From positions 3,252 to 67,251 of the forward strand of contig JARRRD010000068.1 in the NCBI GenBank assembly GCA_037381085.1: a stretch of 64,000 nt of DNA. The letters are read 5' to 3'. Below, piece after piece: positions 50,729 through 58,843 of the stretch. Numbering within the stretch: position 1 is the first letter of the stretch; each line of letters opens with the position of its first letter. Position numbers and translations under genes: made by a program. Origin of the DNA: JARRRD01 sp037381085. Lineage in GTDB: Bacteria; Nitrospirota; Thermodesulfovibrionia; Thermodesulfovibrionales; UBA6898. The notes beneath the pieces were generated by a model. That model was not told where the DNA came from. It made no database searches and worked only from the letters and a program-made list of their open reading frames with translations.

Positions 50729-51211
50729 ATGGATATCGAAACCGTGAAGATCGAAATACCGCCGGATTGCAACATTATACTCGGCCAGACCCATTTCATC
50801 AAGACCACTGAAGATCTCTATGAAATCGTCGCCACTACGACTCCACAGGCCCGGTTCGGTATCGCCTTCACCGAGGCATCGGGGCCTTGTCTCATAAGGA
50901 CGGAAGGGAACAGCGACGACATGGTAAAGGCCTGCATCAGCAACCTCGAGGCCTTGAACGCGGGACATGTGTTCTGCATTGTCATGGCAGGAGCGTTCCC
51001 GATCAGCATACTGACCCAGGTAAAAAACTGCCCCGAAGTCTGCAGCATTTACTGCGCCACTGCAAACCCTCTGGAAGTCGTCGTGGCTCAGACATCACAG
51101 GGCCGCGGCATACTGGGAGTTATCGACGGATTCTCCCCGCGCGGGGTGGAAACACCCGAGGACAAGGCCCAGAGGAAAGAATTCGTCAGGAAGATAGGTT
51201 ACAAGCTCTAG
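50729..51211 (+). CDS. Adenosine-specific kinase-like protein
   Basis: The 160-residue product matches the small family PF04008 (adenosine specific kinase) across its length: IEIPPDCNIILGQTHFIKTT, ARFGIAFTEASGPCLIRTEG, NALNAG...HVFCIVMAGAFPI and EVCSIYCATANPLEVVVAQT. AGGAGG lies 8-10 nt before the ATG. The family name comes from a structural study; the physiological reaction is not well established. It is followed after 2 bp by hisI, so it is probably co-transcribed with the his genes. Confidence 0.82.
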   Translation: MDIETVKIEIPPDCNIILGQTHFIKTTEDLYEIVATTTPQARFGIAFTEASGPCLIRTEGNSDDMVKACISNLEALNAGHVFCIVMAGAFPISILTQVKNCPEVCSIYCATANPLEVVVAQTSQGRGILGVIDGFSPRGVETPEDKAQRKEFVRKIGYKL

Positions 51212-51213
51212 GC

Positions 51214-51588
51214 ATGAAGATACCGGATCTCAAGTTCGACAAAGACGGGCTGATCCCGGCCATCATACAGGACGCCGCAACCGGGGAGGTGCTGATGATG
51301 GCATACATGAACGCGGAATCTGTCGAAAAGACGGTCTCTACCGGCTATACCCACTTCTGGTCGCGCTCCCGGGGCAAGCTATGGAAAAAGGGGGAGACCT
51401 CCGGCCACGTCCAGGAGGTCAGGGAAATGCTCTATGATTGCGACAGGGACACGCTGCTCATCAAAGTGGACCAGAAGGGGCCGGGGGCCTGTCATACCGG
51501 CCACCGCTCCTGTTTCTTCACTGATATGGAGGGAAGAGAAGTCGGGGAAAAGACTTTTTCGGCAGAGGATGTTTACGGGAAAAAATGA
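51214..51588 (+). CDS. hisI: Phosphoribosyl-AMP cyclohydrolase
   Basis: HisI opens the adenine ring of phosphoribosyl-AMP in histidine synthesis. The 124-residue monofunctional protein shows AATGEVLMMAYMNAESVEKT, THFWSRSRGKLWKKGETSGH, the metal-binding DCDRDTLLIKV and ACHTGHRSCFF. It overlaps hisE by four bases. Starting at ATG 51214, 2 bp after the preceding stop. Confidence 0.94.
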   Translation: MKIPDLKFDKDGLIPAIIQDAATGEVLMMAYMNAESVEKTVSTGYTHFWSRSRGKLWKKGETSGHVQEVREMLYDCDRDTLLIKVDQKGPGACHTGHRSCFFTDMEGREVGEKTFSAEDVYGKK

Positions 51589-51884
51589 TACTCGATGATC
51601 TCTCCAGGGTCATACTTGAAAGGAGGAGCAACCCTCCCCCGGAATCCTACGTTGCGTCACTGTTCTCCAAGGGAAAAGACGAGATACTGAAGAAGATCGG
51701 GGAGGAATCGGTGGAGGTCATCATAGCCTCAAAGTCCGGTGACAGGGAAGAGATCATCCATGAACTCGCAGACCTGTGGTTCCACTGCATGGTATTGATG
51801 GCCGCGGAAGGCCTGAGCCATGAGGATATCTTTCGGGAGCTTGAGGCCAGGTTCGGCGCGGCAAGGGAAGAAAGCAGACAATGA
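51585..51884 (+). CDS. hisE: Phosphoribosyl-ATP pyrophosphatase
   Basis: HisE hydrolyses phosphoribosyl-ATP to phosphoribosyl-AMP. The 99-residue protein is a typical MazG-like helical domain with SYVASLFSKGKDEILKKIGE, EESVEVIIASKSGDREEIIH and ELADLWFHCMVLMAAEGLS, containing the Mg-binding EExxE pattern. It overlaps both hisI and the HIT gene by ATGA. In this window the two enzymes are separate genes rather than the fused hisIE. Confidence 0.94.
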   Translation: MILDDLSRVILERRSNPPPESYVASLFSKGKDEILKKIGEESVEVIIASKSGDREEIIHELADLWFHCMVLMAAEGLSHEDIFRELEARFGAAREESRQ

Positions 51885-52225
51885 CCGATTGCATATTTTG
51901 CAGGATAATCTCGGGGGAGACGGCGGCACGAATCATTTATGAAGACGAAACGGCCGTCGCCATCGAGGATATCAATCCCCAGGCCCCGGTCCACGTCCTC
52001 GTAATACCGAGGAAACATATTGCGACCAACCTCGACCTCGGTCCCGAAGAAACGCCTCTTGTCGGACATCTTTTCGAAGTGGCAAACAAGATAGCCCGCG
52101 AAAAAGACATCGCCCGAAGGGGCTTCCGTCTCGTCATGAACACCAATGCCGAAGCGGGACAGAGCGTGTTTCATATCCACCTTCACCTGCTGGGAGGCCG
52201 CCCCATGCACTGGCCGCCGGGCTAG
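51881..52225 (+). CDS. HIT-family hydrolase (HinT-like)
   Basis: The 114-residue protein has CIFCRIISGETAARIIYED and the histidine triad in SVFHIHLHLLGGR. HinT-type proteins hydrolyse adenosine 5'-phosphoramidates and related nucleotides. The ATG overlaps the hisE stop. Its link to the his operon is common in bacteria. Catalytic His is the middle one of the triad. It is complete and of standard length. Confidence 0.93.
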   Translation: MTDCIFCRIISGETAARIIYEDETAVAIEDINPQAPVHVLVIPRKHIATNLDLGPEETPLVGHLFEVANKIAREKDIARRGFRLVMNTNAEAGQSVFHIHLHLLGGRPMHWPPG

Positions 52226-52324
52226 TCCGTGCATTCAATGTGTTGCCGGCTTAACGAAACGGCACTTTCCCTGCTTTTGCCAAGGCAAGCCGACCTGTTG
52301 ATTTGAAGGCATTCACGTTTTGGA

Positions 52325-52410
52325 TGGTGCCGAAGGCGGGACTCGAACCCGCATGGATTTCTCCACACGCCCCTCAAACGTGCGTGTCTACCAAGTTCCA
52401 CCACTTCGGC
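52325..52410 (-). tRNA. tRNA-Leu (GAG), CCA encoded
   Basis: On the minus strand: acceptor GCCGAAG/CTTCGGC, long variable arm, anticodon arm CACGT-TTGAGGG-GCGTG with anticodon GAG, T arm GCGGG-TTCGAGT-CCCGC, then ACCA. The 86-nt length fits a class-II tRNA. Confidence 0.95.
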
Positions 52411-52610
52411 GTAGATTAAAATCTTACTATATTGTCACAATTGTTTTCAAGCAGGACCGTGCCGTGTTTCGTACAGATTTTATATGAGGCAACAGGGAGC
52501 GGCGAACACCCCGCTGTGCAGGAATCGTCTGTAATCTCGGGAAGACGAGACCTCCGGCATCGGAGAAGAAGGAAGTTGACGGTCGTGATATAATATTGAA
52601 ACGGTAGAGA

Positions 52611-52844
52611 ATGAAGATCTCCATTGAATACTGCGGTACGTGCAATTATCGTCCAATGGCGGCGGCCCTTGCCATGGCCGTCAAAAAGGCGACCGGGATC
52701 CAGGCCGAACTTATGCATTCCCGCGATATGGGGGCCTTCGAGGTCAGGGTCGACGGCAGACTGATCTTCTCAAAGAGGCAGTCGGGACGCTTCCCCGAAA
52801 ATGAGGAGATAGTCGCTGCTATACAGGCCCCGGGGAACGGCTGA
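52611..52844 (+). CDS. SelW-like Rdx-family thioredoxin-fold protein (Cys form)
   Basis: The 77-residue product begins MKISIEYCGTCNYRPMAAAL, the CXXC motif of the Rdx family (SelW, SelT, SelH), where many relatives have CXXU. The later FEVRVDGRLIFSKRQSGRFP is the family's G-x-x-V-F-S-K block. It would act as a small thiol-redox protein. In view of the selenoproteins elsewhere it is notable that this one has cysteine (both codons are TGC). The ribosome site is weak. It is convergent with the DUF1638 gene. Confidence 0.85.
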   Translation: MKISIEYCGTCNYRPMAAALAMAVKKATGIQAELMHSRDMGAFEVRVDGRLIFSKRQSGRFPENEEIVAAIQAPGNG

Positions 52845-52870
52845 GTTCAATCCTGCCCTAAAGGACGGGC

Positions 52871-53440
52871 TCAGCAGGCATTGAGAATTTGCAGAAAATT
52901 ATCCAGAGTTATTGACCGCCTTTCCACTGGAAGCCGCGCATAATCACTCAGTTTTCTTACTTTTTCCTCATCGACAGGAATGCCGCTTATATCAAAGACG
53001 ACGATACGTTTATAGGAAGAAAACATCCGTCTGAAGTCGAAATTGAAATCTTCTTCTCCGAGCCTGAACATCGCTTCCCAGTTGTTTACCCATCCGGAGG
53101 TCAGGAAAAAAGTTTTCGCCTCTTTATCGAGCCTGGCGATCTCTTCGGCTCCTGCTATCGCCTCCAGACAATTCCCCGCCTCTATTCTCTTTGCGCCGTA
53201 ACGACCAAGAATTTCGTTCATTTCCGGATGACAATGTCCGTAAAGAATCTTCACGCGTCCGCCCTTTTCCCGGCATTCTTCAAGGGCATCAGTCAGGCGG
53301 ACTTTCAGTTTGTCGAAGTTTACATGCAGGGCCGCATCGAGAAAGATTACGTCTTCGGATAAACCTTTTTCCTTGATCAGGAATTCTATTTCCTTCCTGA
53401 ATATGCCGCAGCCTATGATTATGGTGGAAACACCGGCCAT
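52871..53440 (-). CDS. DUF1638 protein
   Basis: The 189-residue protein has the DUF1638 blocks IIGCGIFRKEIEFLIKEKGL, VKILYGHCHPEMNEI and GNCLEAIAGAEEIARLDKEA. This family is frequently found near corrinoid-dependent methyltransferases in methanogens and anaerobes and may handle a metal or corrinoid through its conserved Cys/His. The corrinoid-type operon starting 3.3 kb away on the other strand fits that association, but no direct function is known. GGAAACACCGGCCATA region gives no clear ribosome site. Confidence 0.78.
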   Translation of the reverse strand: MAGVSTIIIGCGIFRKEIEFLIKEKGLSEDVIFLDAALHVNFDKLKVRLTDALEECREKGGRVKILYGHCHPEMNEILGRYGAKRIEAGNCLEAIAGAEEIARLDKEAKTFFLTSGWVNNWEAMFRLGEEDFNFDFRRMFSSYKRIVVFDISGIPVDEEKVRKLSDYARLPVERRSITLDNFLQILNAC

Positions 53441-53564
53441 ACTGATAGCTTGACACCATCCGGGACATCATTTCAAGGAGGCACGAATCCGGCGGATGAT
53501 TTTCAGGAAATTGTCTTACATGTTTTTTTCTTCAAAATTTCTTATATAATAATAAGAGGTTCTT

Positions 53565-56006
53565 ATGCATACAGCAGCCAGAAAGAAGGAGCCTACGAGG
53601 CATCAGCTTATCCGTGAACTGGAGCAGCTCAGGGAACGAGTGGCGGCACTGGAGCAGGAGAAGGCGCGGCAGCTGGAGGCCGAAAAAGAAAACGCGGAAA
53701 ACCTGAACCTTTACAGGAGCATCCTCGACAACATCGCCTGCGGCGTCTGGGTAACCGATGCAGACGATGTCATTCGTTACGCCAACAGGGGAATGGAGAT
53801 GATCGCGGGCGTGACGAAGCAGAGATTATGGGGTGCGAACGTACTTGAAGACCTGCCGGAGAGCTCGATCGAGCACTTCAAGGAGCACTATCTGGAGGCG
53901 CGTGAGAGTCTGCTGCCGGTTTACTACGACGAAGTCCCGGTGATTACGCGGGCCGGCCGGCTTACCTATCAATCCGGGTGGCTGATTCCAAAGGTCAGGG
54001 ACCATCGCCTTGAGGGAATGATCTGCACGGTAGAGGACATCACCAAGCAGAAGCATACCCAGAAGGCCCTGCATAAGACAGAGGAAAAATACCGGGAGCT
54101 GGTTGAAAATGCCAACGTCGTTATACTCAGGATTGACGTGGAAGGTAAAGTCACTTTTTTTAATGAGTTTGCGCAGAAGTTTTTCGGCTTCAGTGAAAGG
54201 GAGATCGTTGGCAGAAACGTAGTTGGTTCCATCGTAGCCGACAATCCGAAATACAGCAGGGACGTCGAAACGATGCTGAAAAATATAGGCAGTCATCCCT
54301 CCCGCTACGCGAGCACTGAGCACGAAAATGTCCGCAAGGACGGCGGCAGGGTCTGGATGTCCTGGAAGAACAAGGCCGTTTTCGATGAAGACGGCAAGGT
54401 TTCGGAGGTCCTCTGTGTCGGCACCGACCTGTCCGAGCGGAAGAAAAACGAGGGACTTTTGCGCAAATGCCGAAACGATCTGGAAAATCAGGTCAGAGTG
54501 CGCACTGCCCAGCTCACCAAGGCAAATGAAGATCTCCAGCACGAGATTATCGAGAGGAAGTGGGCCGAGGGGGTGCTTCGTACTTCCGAGGAAAAATACA
54601 GGCTGGTCGTCGAAAACGCCAGCGAAGGCATCCTTGTCATCCAGGACGGGTTCTTCAGGTTTATGAACCCCAAGGCCGTGAAGATCATGGGCCGCTCCTA
54701 CCAGGAATTAACGGAAAGATCATTTATAGAATTCATCCATCCCGACGACAGAGACGCGGTGATGGAAAATCATCTTAAGAAGTTAAAAGGGGACAACCTC
54801 CCGCTGCTCTATTCGAGCAGGATCATAGACAGTGGTGGAAACGTGAAGTGGGTAGAGGCCAATCCGGTGCTGATCACCTGGATGGGACGGCCGGCAACGC
54901 TGACCTTCTTCAGTAACATCACCGAGCGGAAGCGTGCCGAGGAGCGGTTGATGCTTCTTGATTCGGCCATCCAGCAGACGAATGATGCCATAGTCATCAC
55001 CACTGCCAGCCCCTCGACCCCCTCTTCCAGGATTGTGTTTGTCAATACCGCCTATACCGAAATGACAGGATATACTGCCGAGGAGCTCATGGGAAAGCCG
55101 GCGATCCATCTGCAGAGCCCCGAGACTGACGGCATGGAGTGGCTGAAGCTCGAAGGATCGGGGTCTCATGGCGACGCCTTCTGTATCGAGACTGTAAACC
55201 GCCGCAAGGACGGCACGAGATACGACGTGGAGTGGCACGTCGCCCCGATACGGAACGAACATGGTAAGGTCACTCATTTCATCTCTACCCAGCGCGATAT
55301 TACGGAACGCAGGAGTTCGGAAGAGAAGGTCAAGGCTTACCAGAAACAGCTTCGGACCCTCACCTCCGAGTTGTCACTGGCAGAGGAGCATGAGAGGAGG
55401 CGCCTCGCAACGGATCTTCATGACCACATCGGTCAGACTCTCGCCATAACCAGGATGAAGCTCGGAGAGCTCCGGAGGTCTCTGGCGTCCGGCGAATATG
55501 CGGGACTCCTTGATGAGATCTGGTCTCTCATGGAAAAGACGATGAAATATACCAAGTCGCTTACCTTCGAGCTAAGCCCGCCCATCCTTTACGAACTGGG
55601 GCTTGGGGCGACGATCGAGTGGCTTGCTGAGGAGGTCCAGAAACAGCACGGCCTGTCTTTTGACTTCAATGATGACGGACTGCCGAAACCACTCGACCGG
55701 GAAGTGAGCGTTCTCATGTTCCAGGCGGTAAGAGAGATTTTCATGAACATCGTTAAGCATGCCCGGGCCGGGCACATGAAGATCAGTGTTGTAAGAAAAT
55801 ACAATCAGATGCAGATCACTGTGCAGGATGACGGCGTAGGGTTCGACCTTGCCCGGATAGACAAGCACAGCTTCGGTTTTTTCAGCATACGGGAACGGAT
55901 GAGATACTTCAGCGGAGACTTCGTGGTCAAGACCCGGCCGGGACAGGGGACCTGCGTAATTCTTACGGCCCCCCTCGGCGGCAGGGCGGCAGGCGGAGCG
56001 GCATGA
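53565..56006 (+). CDS. PAS-repeat sensor histidine kinase (NarX/HisKA_3 type)
   Basis: The 813-residue protein is probably soluble. A coiled coil (residues 10-45) precedes four PAS/PAC units (starting at ILDNIACGVWVTDADDVIRY, ELVENANVVILRIDVEGKVT, LVVENASEGILVIQDGFFRF and LLDSAIQQTNDAIVITTASP), then a HisKA_3 phosphoacceptor (RRRLATDLHDHIGQTLAITR, His near 618) and an HATPase domain ending VQDDGVGFD...RPGQGTCVIL. Several PAS domains suggest sensing of redox or small ligands. It overlaps (ATGA) the NarL-type regulator gene that follows, and both sit just before the corrinoid-type operon. Confidence 0.9.
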   Translation: MHTAARKKEPTRHQLIRELEQLRERVAALEQEKARQLEAEKENAENLNLYRSILDNIACGVWVTDADDVIRYANRGMEMIAGVTKQRLWGANVLEDLPESSIEHFKEHYLEARESLLPVYYDEVPVITRAGRLTYQSGWLIPKVRDHRLEGMICTVEDITKQKHTQKALHKTEEKYRELVENANVVILRIDVEGKVTFFNEFAQKFFGFSEREIVGRNVVGSIVADNPKYSRDVETMLKNIGSHPSRYASTEHENVRKDGGRVWMSWKNKAVFDEDGKVSEVLCVGTDLSERKKNEGLLRKCRNDLENQVRVRTAQLTKANEDLQHEIIERKWAEGVLRTSEEKYRLVVENASEGILVIQDGFFRFMNPKAVKIMGRSYQELTERSFIEFIHPDDRDAVMENHLKKLKGDNLPLLYSSRIIDSGGNVKWVEANPVLITWMGRPATLTFFSNITERKRAEERLMLLDSAIQQTNDAIVITTASPSTPSSRIVFVNTAYTEMTGYTAEELMGKPAIHLQSPETDGMEWLKLEGSGSHGDAFCIETVNRRKDGTRYDVEWHVAPIRNEHGKVTHFISTQRDITERRSSEEKVKAYQKQLRTLTSELSLAEEHERRRLATDLHDHIGQTLAITRMKLGELRRSLASGEYAGLLDEIWSLMEKTMKYTKSLTFELSPPILYELGLGATIEWLAEEVQKQHGLSFDFNDDGLPKPLDREVSVLMFQAVREIFMNIVKHARAGHMKISVVRKYNQMQITVQDDGVGFDLARIDKHSFGFFSIRERMRYFSGDFVVKTRPGQGTCVILTAPLGGRAAGGAA

Positions 56007-56402
56007 GCATCAGCGTATTCCTTTGTTGCCGAAATGCTGAAGGCCGGGGCGTCTGCTTATCTTTCGAAGGATTATGTCTTCGATGAACTGGAATCCGTCA
56101 TCCGGACAGTGGTGGCCGACAAGATCTACCTGAGTCCCGACATCTCGGGCGTCGTCGTAGAGAATTACGTGCGGCAGACAGCGAAACCCGAATCGTCGGC
56201 CTTCTCGGTACTTTCCGACAGGGAGCGCGAGGTCCTCCAGCTCCTGGCCGAGGGGAAGACTGCAAAGGAGATTGCCGAAAGACTCAATGTCAGCATCAAG
56301 ACCGTCGAGACCCACCGGACGAACATCATGAATAAACTCGACATCCACCGCCTGGCGGAGCTCACGAAGTATGCCGTCCGGGAAGGTCTGACATCTCTGT
56401 AA
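56003..56402 (+). pseudogene. NarL/FixJ response regulator with an internal deletion
   Basis: An ATG at 56003 overlapping the kinase stop opens MSISVFL, the usual start of a NarL-type receiver; about seven codons later the frame is lost. From 56022 another frame reads FVAEMLKAGASAYLSKDYVF, the end of a receiver, and then a LuxR-type HTH (LSDREREVLQLLAEGKTAKE, TVETHRTNIMNKLDIHRLAE) to the stop. About 80 receiver residues, with the phospho-Asp, are missing. So the gene is broken unless the assembly collapsed it. It should work with the adjacent kinase. Confidence 0.8.
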
Positions 56403-56750
56403 CGCTTCCCCTTTACGGCGTCATTTACCCGGTTTTCCCCGATGCTGTCACATGACAGAACCGGCCGGCTTCAGTCCGGATTATCCGCCCATTTTCACAG
56501 TAACCTTTTTCATCCCCCTTTTTTGAAGCATCCCGTTAATTTCCATGCCTCCGCAGACAGAAGTAAGGCCCTTTCGGCTGAAGAATCAGGGAAACCCCGA
56601 TTGTTCTGAGGGCTCAGGCTGTGGGAACATAAAAATGTGGGGCGCTTAATAAAACAGGAGGCCCGCAGCAGCCGCAGGACGGACGATGAAAGGGCTGCTC
56701 TGTAATAAAGTCTTCCCCCCACAGGCCAGTCACGGAAAGGAGAAATGTAT
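56403..56750. promoter_or_regulatory. Long leader/promoter region of the corrinoid-type operon
   Basis: About 340 bp contain no gene. It has several self-complementary pieces: GGGAAACCCC-type segments near 56590, GGCCCGCAGCAGCCGCAGG near 56660, and AAAGGGCTGCTC. It could be a structured leader, but I recognise no riboswitch; the cobalamin riboswitch B12 box is absent. AAAGGAG lies before the start of the first gene. Confidence 0.35.
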
Positions 56751-57761
56751 ATGCTTTCATCAAGAGAAAGAGTCCTGAAATTCCTTAACGGCGAAAAGGT
56801 GGACCGGCCGCCGGTCTTCAGCGGTATGGGTAATGTGATAAAACCTGTGCTCGACAAATATGGCATTGTTTTCTCCCGGGTGCACCGGGACCCTGAATTG
56901 ATGGCGAAGGCTGCAGCAGGAATGTACAGGGAATTCGGTTTCGAATGCGCCGTAGTGCCCTTCGACCTCGGTGTCGAGGCGGAGGCGCTCGGGGCTAAAA
57001 TGAACTTTTATGACGAAGTCGAGGGTCTTCTTTATCCCACTGTAAAGGAGAAATCCGTTGAAGTTGTCGAAGATGTCAAGATACCGGAAGACCTGGCAAA
57101 TGCCGGAAGAATACCGGTCGTAACGGGCGCCATAAAGGCGCTCAGAAAAGAGCTGGGCGACGAAGTGGCTATCGGGACCTATGCACTGGGCCCGTTTACT
57201 CTCGCCGGCCAGGTAAAAGAACTCGATGCCCTCTTCGAGGAGTCCTTCCTCGAACCTGAGAAGACCGGTAAGCTGCTGGCAAAACTCTCGGAATTTATCA
57301 TTAAGCTTTTCAAAATATACCATGATGCCGGTGCGGATTACTTTACCCTCCGGGAGATGGGCGGGACTTCGGACGTCATGAGTCCGAAGAGTTTCAGGTC
57401 TCTCATAAAACCCCATCTGGTGGAGATAATCGCGGCGATGCCCAGACCTAGTATCCTGCACATCTGCGGCGACACGAACTCCATCATCAAGGATATGGCG
57501 GAGTGCGGCGCCGATGCACTGAGCGTGGACCAGAAAAACTGCATCACGGAGACGCGGGAAAAGCTGGGTTCAGAAATGATCATTCTGGGCAATTTCGACC
57601 CCATCAAAGTGCTCCACAAGGGCGAAGCCAAAGACGTTGGTCCGGCGGTACTGGAGTCTCTCAAGGGAGGTGCCAGCGCCGTATGGCCCGGCTGCGACCT
57701 GTGGCCGGAGGTCCCCAAGGAGAATATGGAAGCTCTGGTGTCTACACTGAAGGCGGCCTGA
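56751..57761 (+). CDS. MtaA/UroD-family corrinoid methyltransferase-like protein 1
   Basis: The 336-residue protein has the uroporphyrinogen decarboxylase fold. The metal-binding motif HICGDT (His-x-Cys) near residue 241 with the second Cys in VWPGCDLWPEVPKE is the zinc site of methylcobamide:CoM methyltransferases MtaA/MtbA and relatives, absent from true UroD. Such enzymes transfer a methyl group from a methylcorrinoid protein to a thiol or to tetrahydrofolate. FLNGEKVDRPPVFSGMGNV is the family N-terminus. ATG 56751 has AAAGGAG 8 nt upstream. It is the first gene of the operon. The acceptor in this bacterium is unknown. Confidence 0.85.
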   Translation: MLSSRERVLKFLNGEKVDRPPVFSGMGNVIKPVLDKYGIVFSRVHRDPELMAKAAAGMYREFGFECAVVPFDLGVEAEALGAKMNFYDEVEGLLYPTVKEKSVEVVEDVKIPEDLANAGRIPVVTGAIKALRKELGDEVAIGTYALGPFTLAGQVKELDALFEESFLEPEKTGKLLAKLSEFIIKLFKIYHDAGADYFTLREMGGTSDVMSPKSFRSLIKPHLVEIIAAMPRPSILHICGDTNSIIKDMAECGADALSVDQKNCITETREKLGSEMIILGNFDPIKVLHKGEAKDVGPAVLESLKGGASAVWPGCDLWPEVPKENMEALVSTLKAA

Positions 57762-57767
57762 GGGAAA

Positions 57768-58385
57768 ATGAAGCTGGTCCAGATTGCAGGATATCTCGGC
57801 TCCGGGAAGACCACGCTGATAATAGCACTTGCCAAAATGATGGCCGGGCCGGGGCTGAAGACCGCCGTCATAGTAAACGACGCAGGTGAAGTCCCGGTCG
57901 ATGGGAGAGTGATGGAGGAATTCGGTCTGACGGTGAAAGACATCGGAGGAGGGTGCATCTGCTGCCAGGTTGCCGGGAATATGATAAGGACGTTGGAGTC
58001 CCTTGCAAAAGGGCCGCGGCCTGATCTCATTTTCGTAGAACCTACAGGCATGGCGGTGCCGAAGACCATTAGAGAGAACGTTCTGCCGGGTGCAGAAAAG
58101 AACGGTATTGTCATGGGTCCTACCATCGTCCTGCTGGACGCCACGCGGGCGGAAAAGCTGCTGACCTACGATACCCTTAAAAGGCTGGTCAGCACGCAGT
58201 TGAGGGACGCGGATATAATCGCTCTCAGCAAGGCCGACAGGGTCACTCCGGAGACACTGGAGAAAACCCATTATGCGGCGGCCCAAATCAATCCGGCAGC
58301 GGCCGTCCTGGAACTTTCAACTCACTCCGGTAAAGGACTCTTCGAACTCGCCGGGGCAGTCAGGGAAAGGGTTGTCGCAGCATGA
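57768..58385 (+). CDS. G3E-family GTPase (CobW/HypB-like)
   Basis: Walker A is VQIAGYLGSGKTTLI near the start, followed by NDAGEVPVDGRVMEEF, the metal-binding CICC in IGGGCICCQVAGNM and the base-recognition SKADRV. These features define the G3E/COG0523 group of P-loop metallochaperone GTPases (HypB, UreG, CobW, MMAA). They deliver Ni, Zn, Co or corrinoid-type cofactors. Here, between an MtaA-like gene and a MoxR-VWA pair, insertion or reactivation of the metal/corrinoid cofactor is plausible. It ends in ATGA overlap with the next gene. 205 residues, complete. Confidence 0.87.
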   Translation: MKLVQIAGYLGSGKTTLIIALAKMMAGPGLKTAVIVNDAGEVPVDGRVMEEFGLTVKDIGGGCICCQVAGNMIRTLESLAKGPRPDLIFVEPTGMAVPKTIRENVLPGAEKNGIVMGPTIVLLDATRAEKLLTYDTLKRLVSTQLRDADIIALSKADRVTPETLEKTHYAAAQINPAAAVLELSTHSGKGLFELAGAVRERVVAA

Positions 58386-58843
58386 AAGACTTCATTCGCA
58401 TTGGAGAAAATCCCGTCCACGGGGAGATACACGGCTACGGGGTTGCCTGCCTTGTACGGCGCAGGACCCCGATCCCCACGGCGGAGTTGAGGAGTTTTGC
58501 CGCATCGCTTATGAAAACTATCTCGTCAGGCTGTCTCGCACAGGGGGCGAAGGATATAGGACACATCAAGGCCTACATTGAGCACGACAACGGTTTCCTT
58601 ATTGCCGATACTGTGGGCGATCCTGAAGATCTTACCATAGAAGGAAAAGAGGGTAAGGCTGCGACGACCTTTCGGATAGTCGTAAATTCCGTGGTCTTCG
58701 GGCTTTCCCACGAAGTCGTCGGCCGCGTTACGGACGATGCGTTGAAACAGGTAACCGAAGAATACGGGCTTAGCAGGGAACCAGAAAATCACGACAGCGG
58801 AAACAGCATGAGAGGTAACGAAAATGCAGGAGACAGTGAATAA
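58382..58843 (+). CDS. Conserved-looking protein of unknown function (153 aa)
   Basis: The product starts MKDFIRIGENPVHGEIHGYG and is a compact alpha/beta domain with GAKDIGHIKAYIEHDNGFLI and TFRIVVNSVVFGLSHEVVGR; the last 25 residues are polar. I do not recognise a family. It overlaps the GTPase gene by four bases and the MoxR gene by 20 bases, so it is firmly part of the operon and likely made in step with its neighbours. There are no membrane segments or Cys motifs (one Cys each in VACLVRRR and SSGCLAQG). Confidence 0.72.
   Translation: MKDFIRIGENPVHGEIHGYGVACLVRRRTPIPTAELRSFAASLMKTISSGCLAQGAKDIGHIKAYIEHDNGFLIADTVGDPEDLTIEGKEGKAATTFRIVVNSVVFGLSHEVVGRVTDDALKQVTEEYGLSREPENHDSGNSMRGNENAGDSE

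Noticed and set aside
52611..52844. SelW-like gene as a fourth selenoprotein
   Set aside because: The position that is U in many relatives is encoded by TGC, so it is the cysteine form.
56403..56750. Cobalamin riboswitch before the MtaA-like operon
   Set aside because: No B12 box or other conserved core element could be found.
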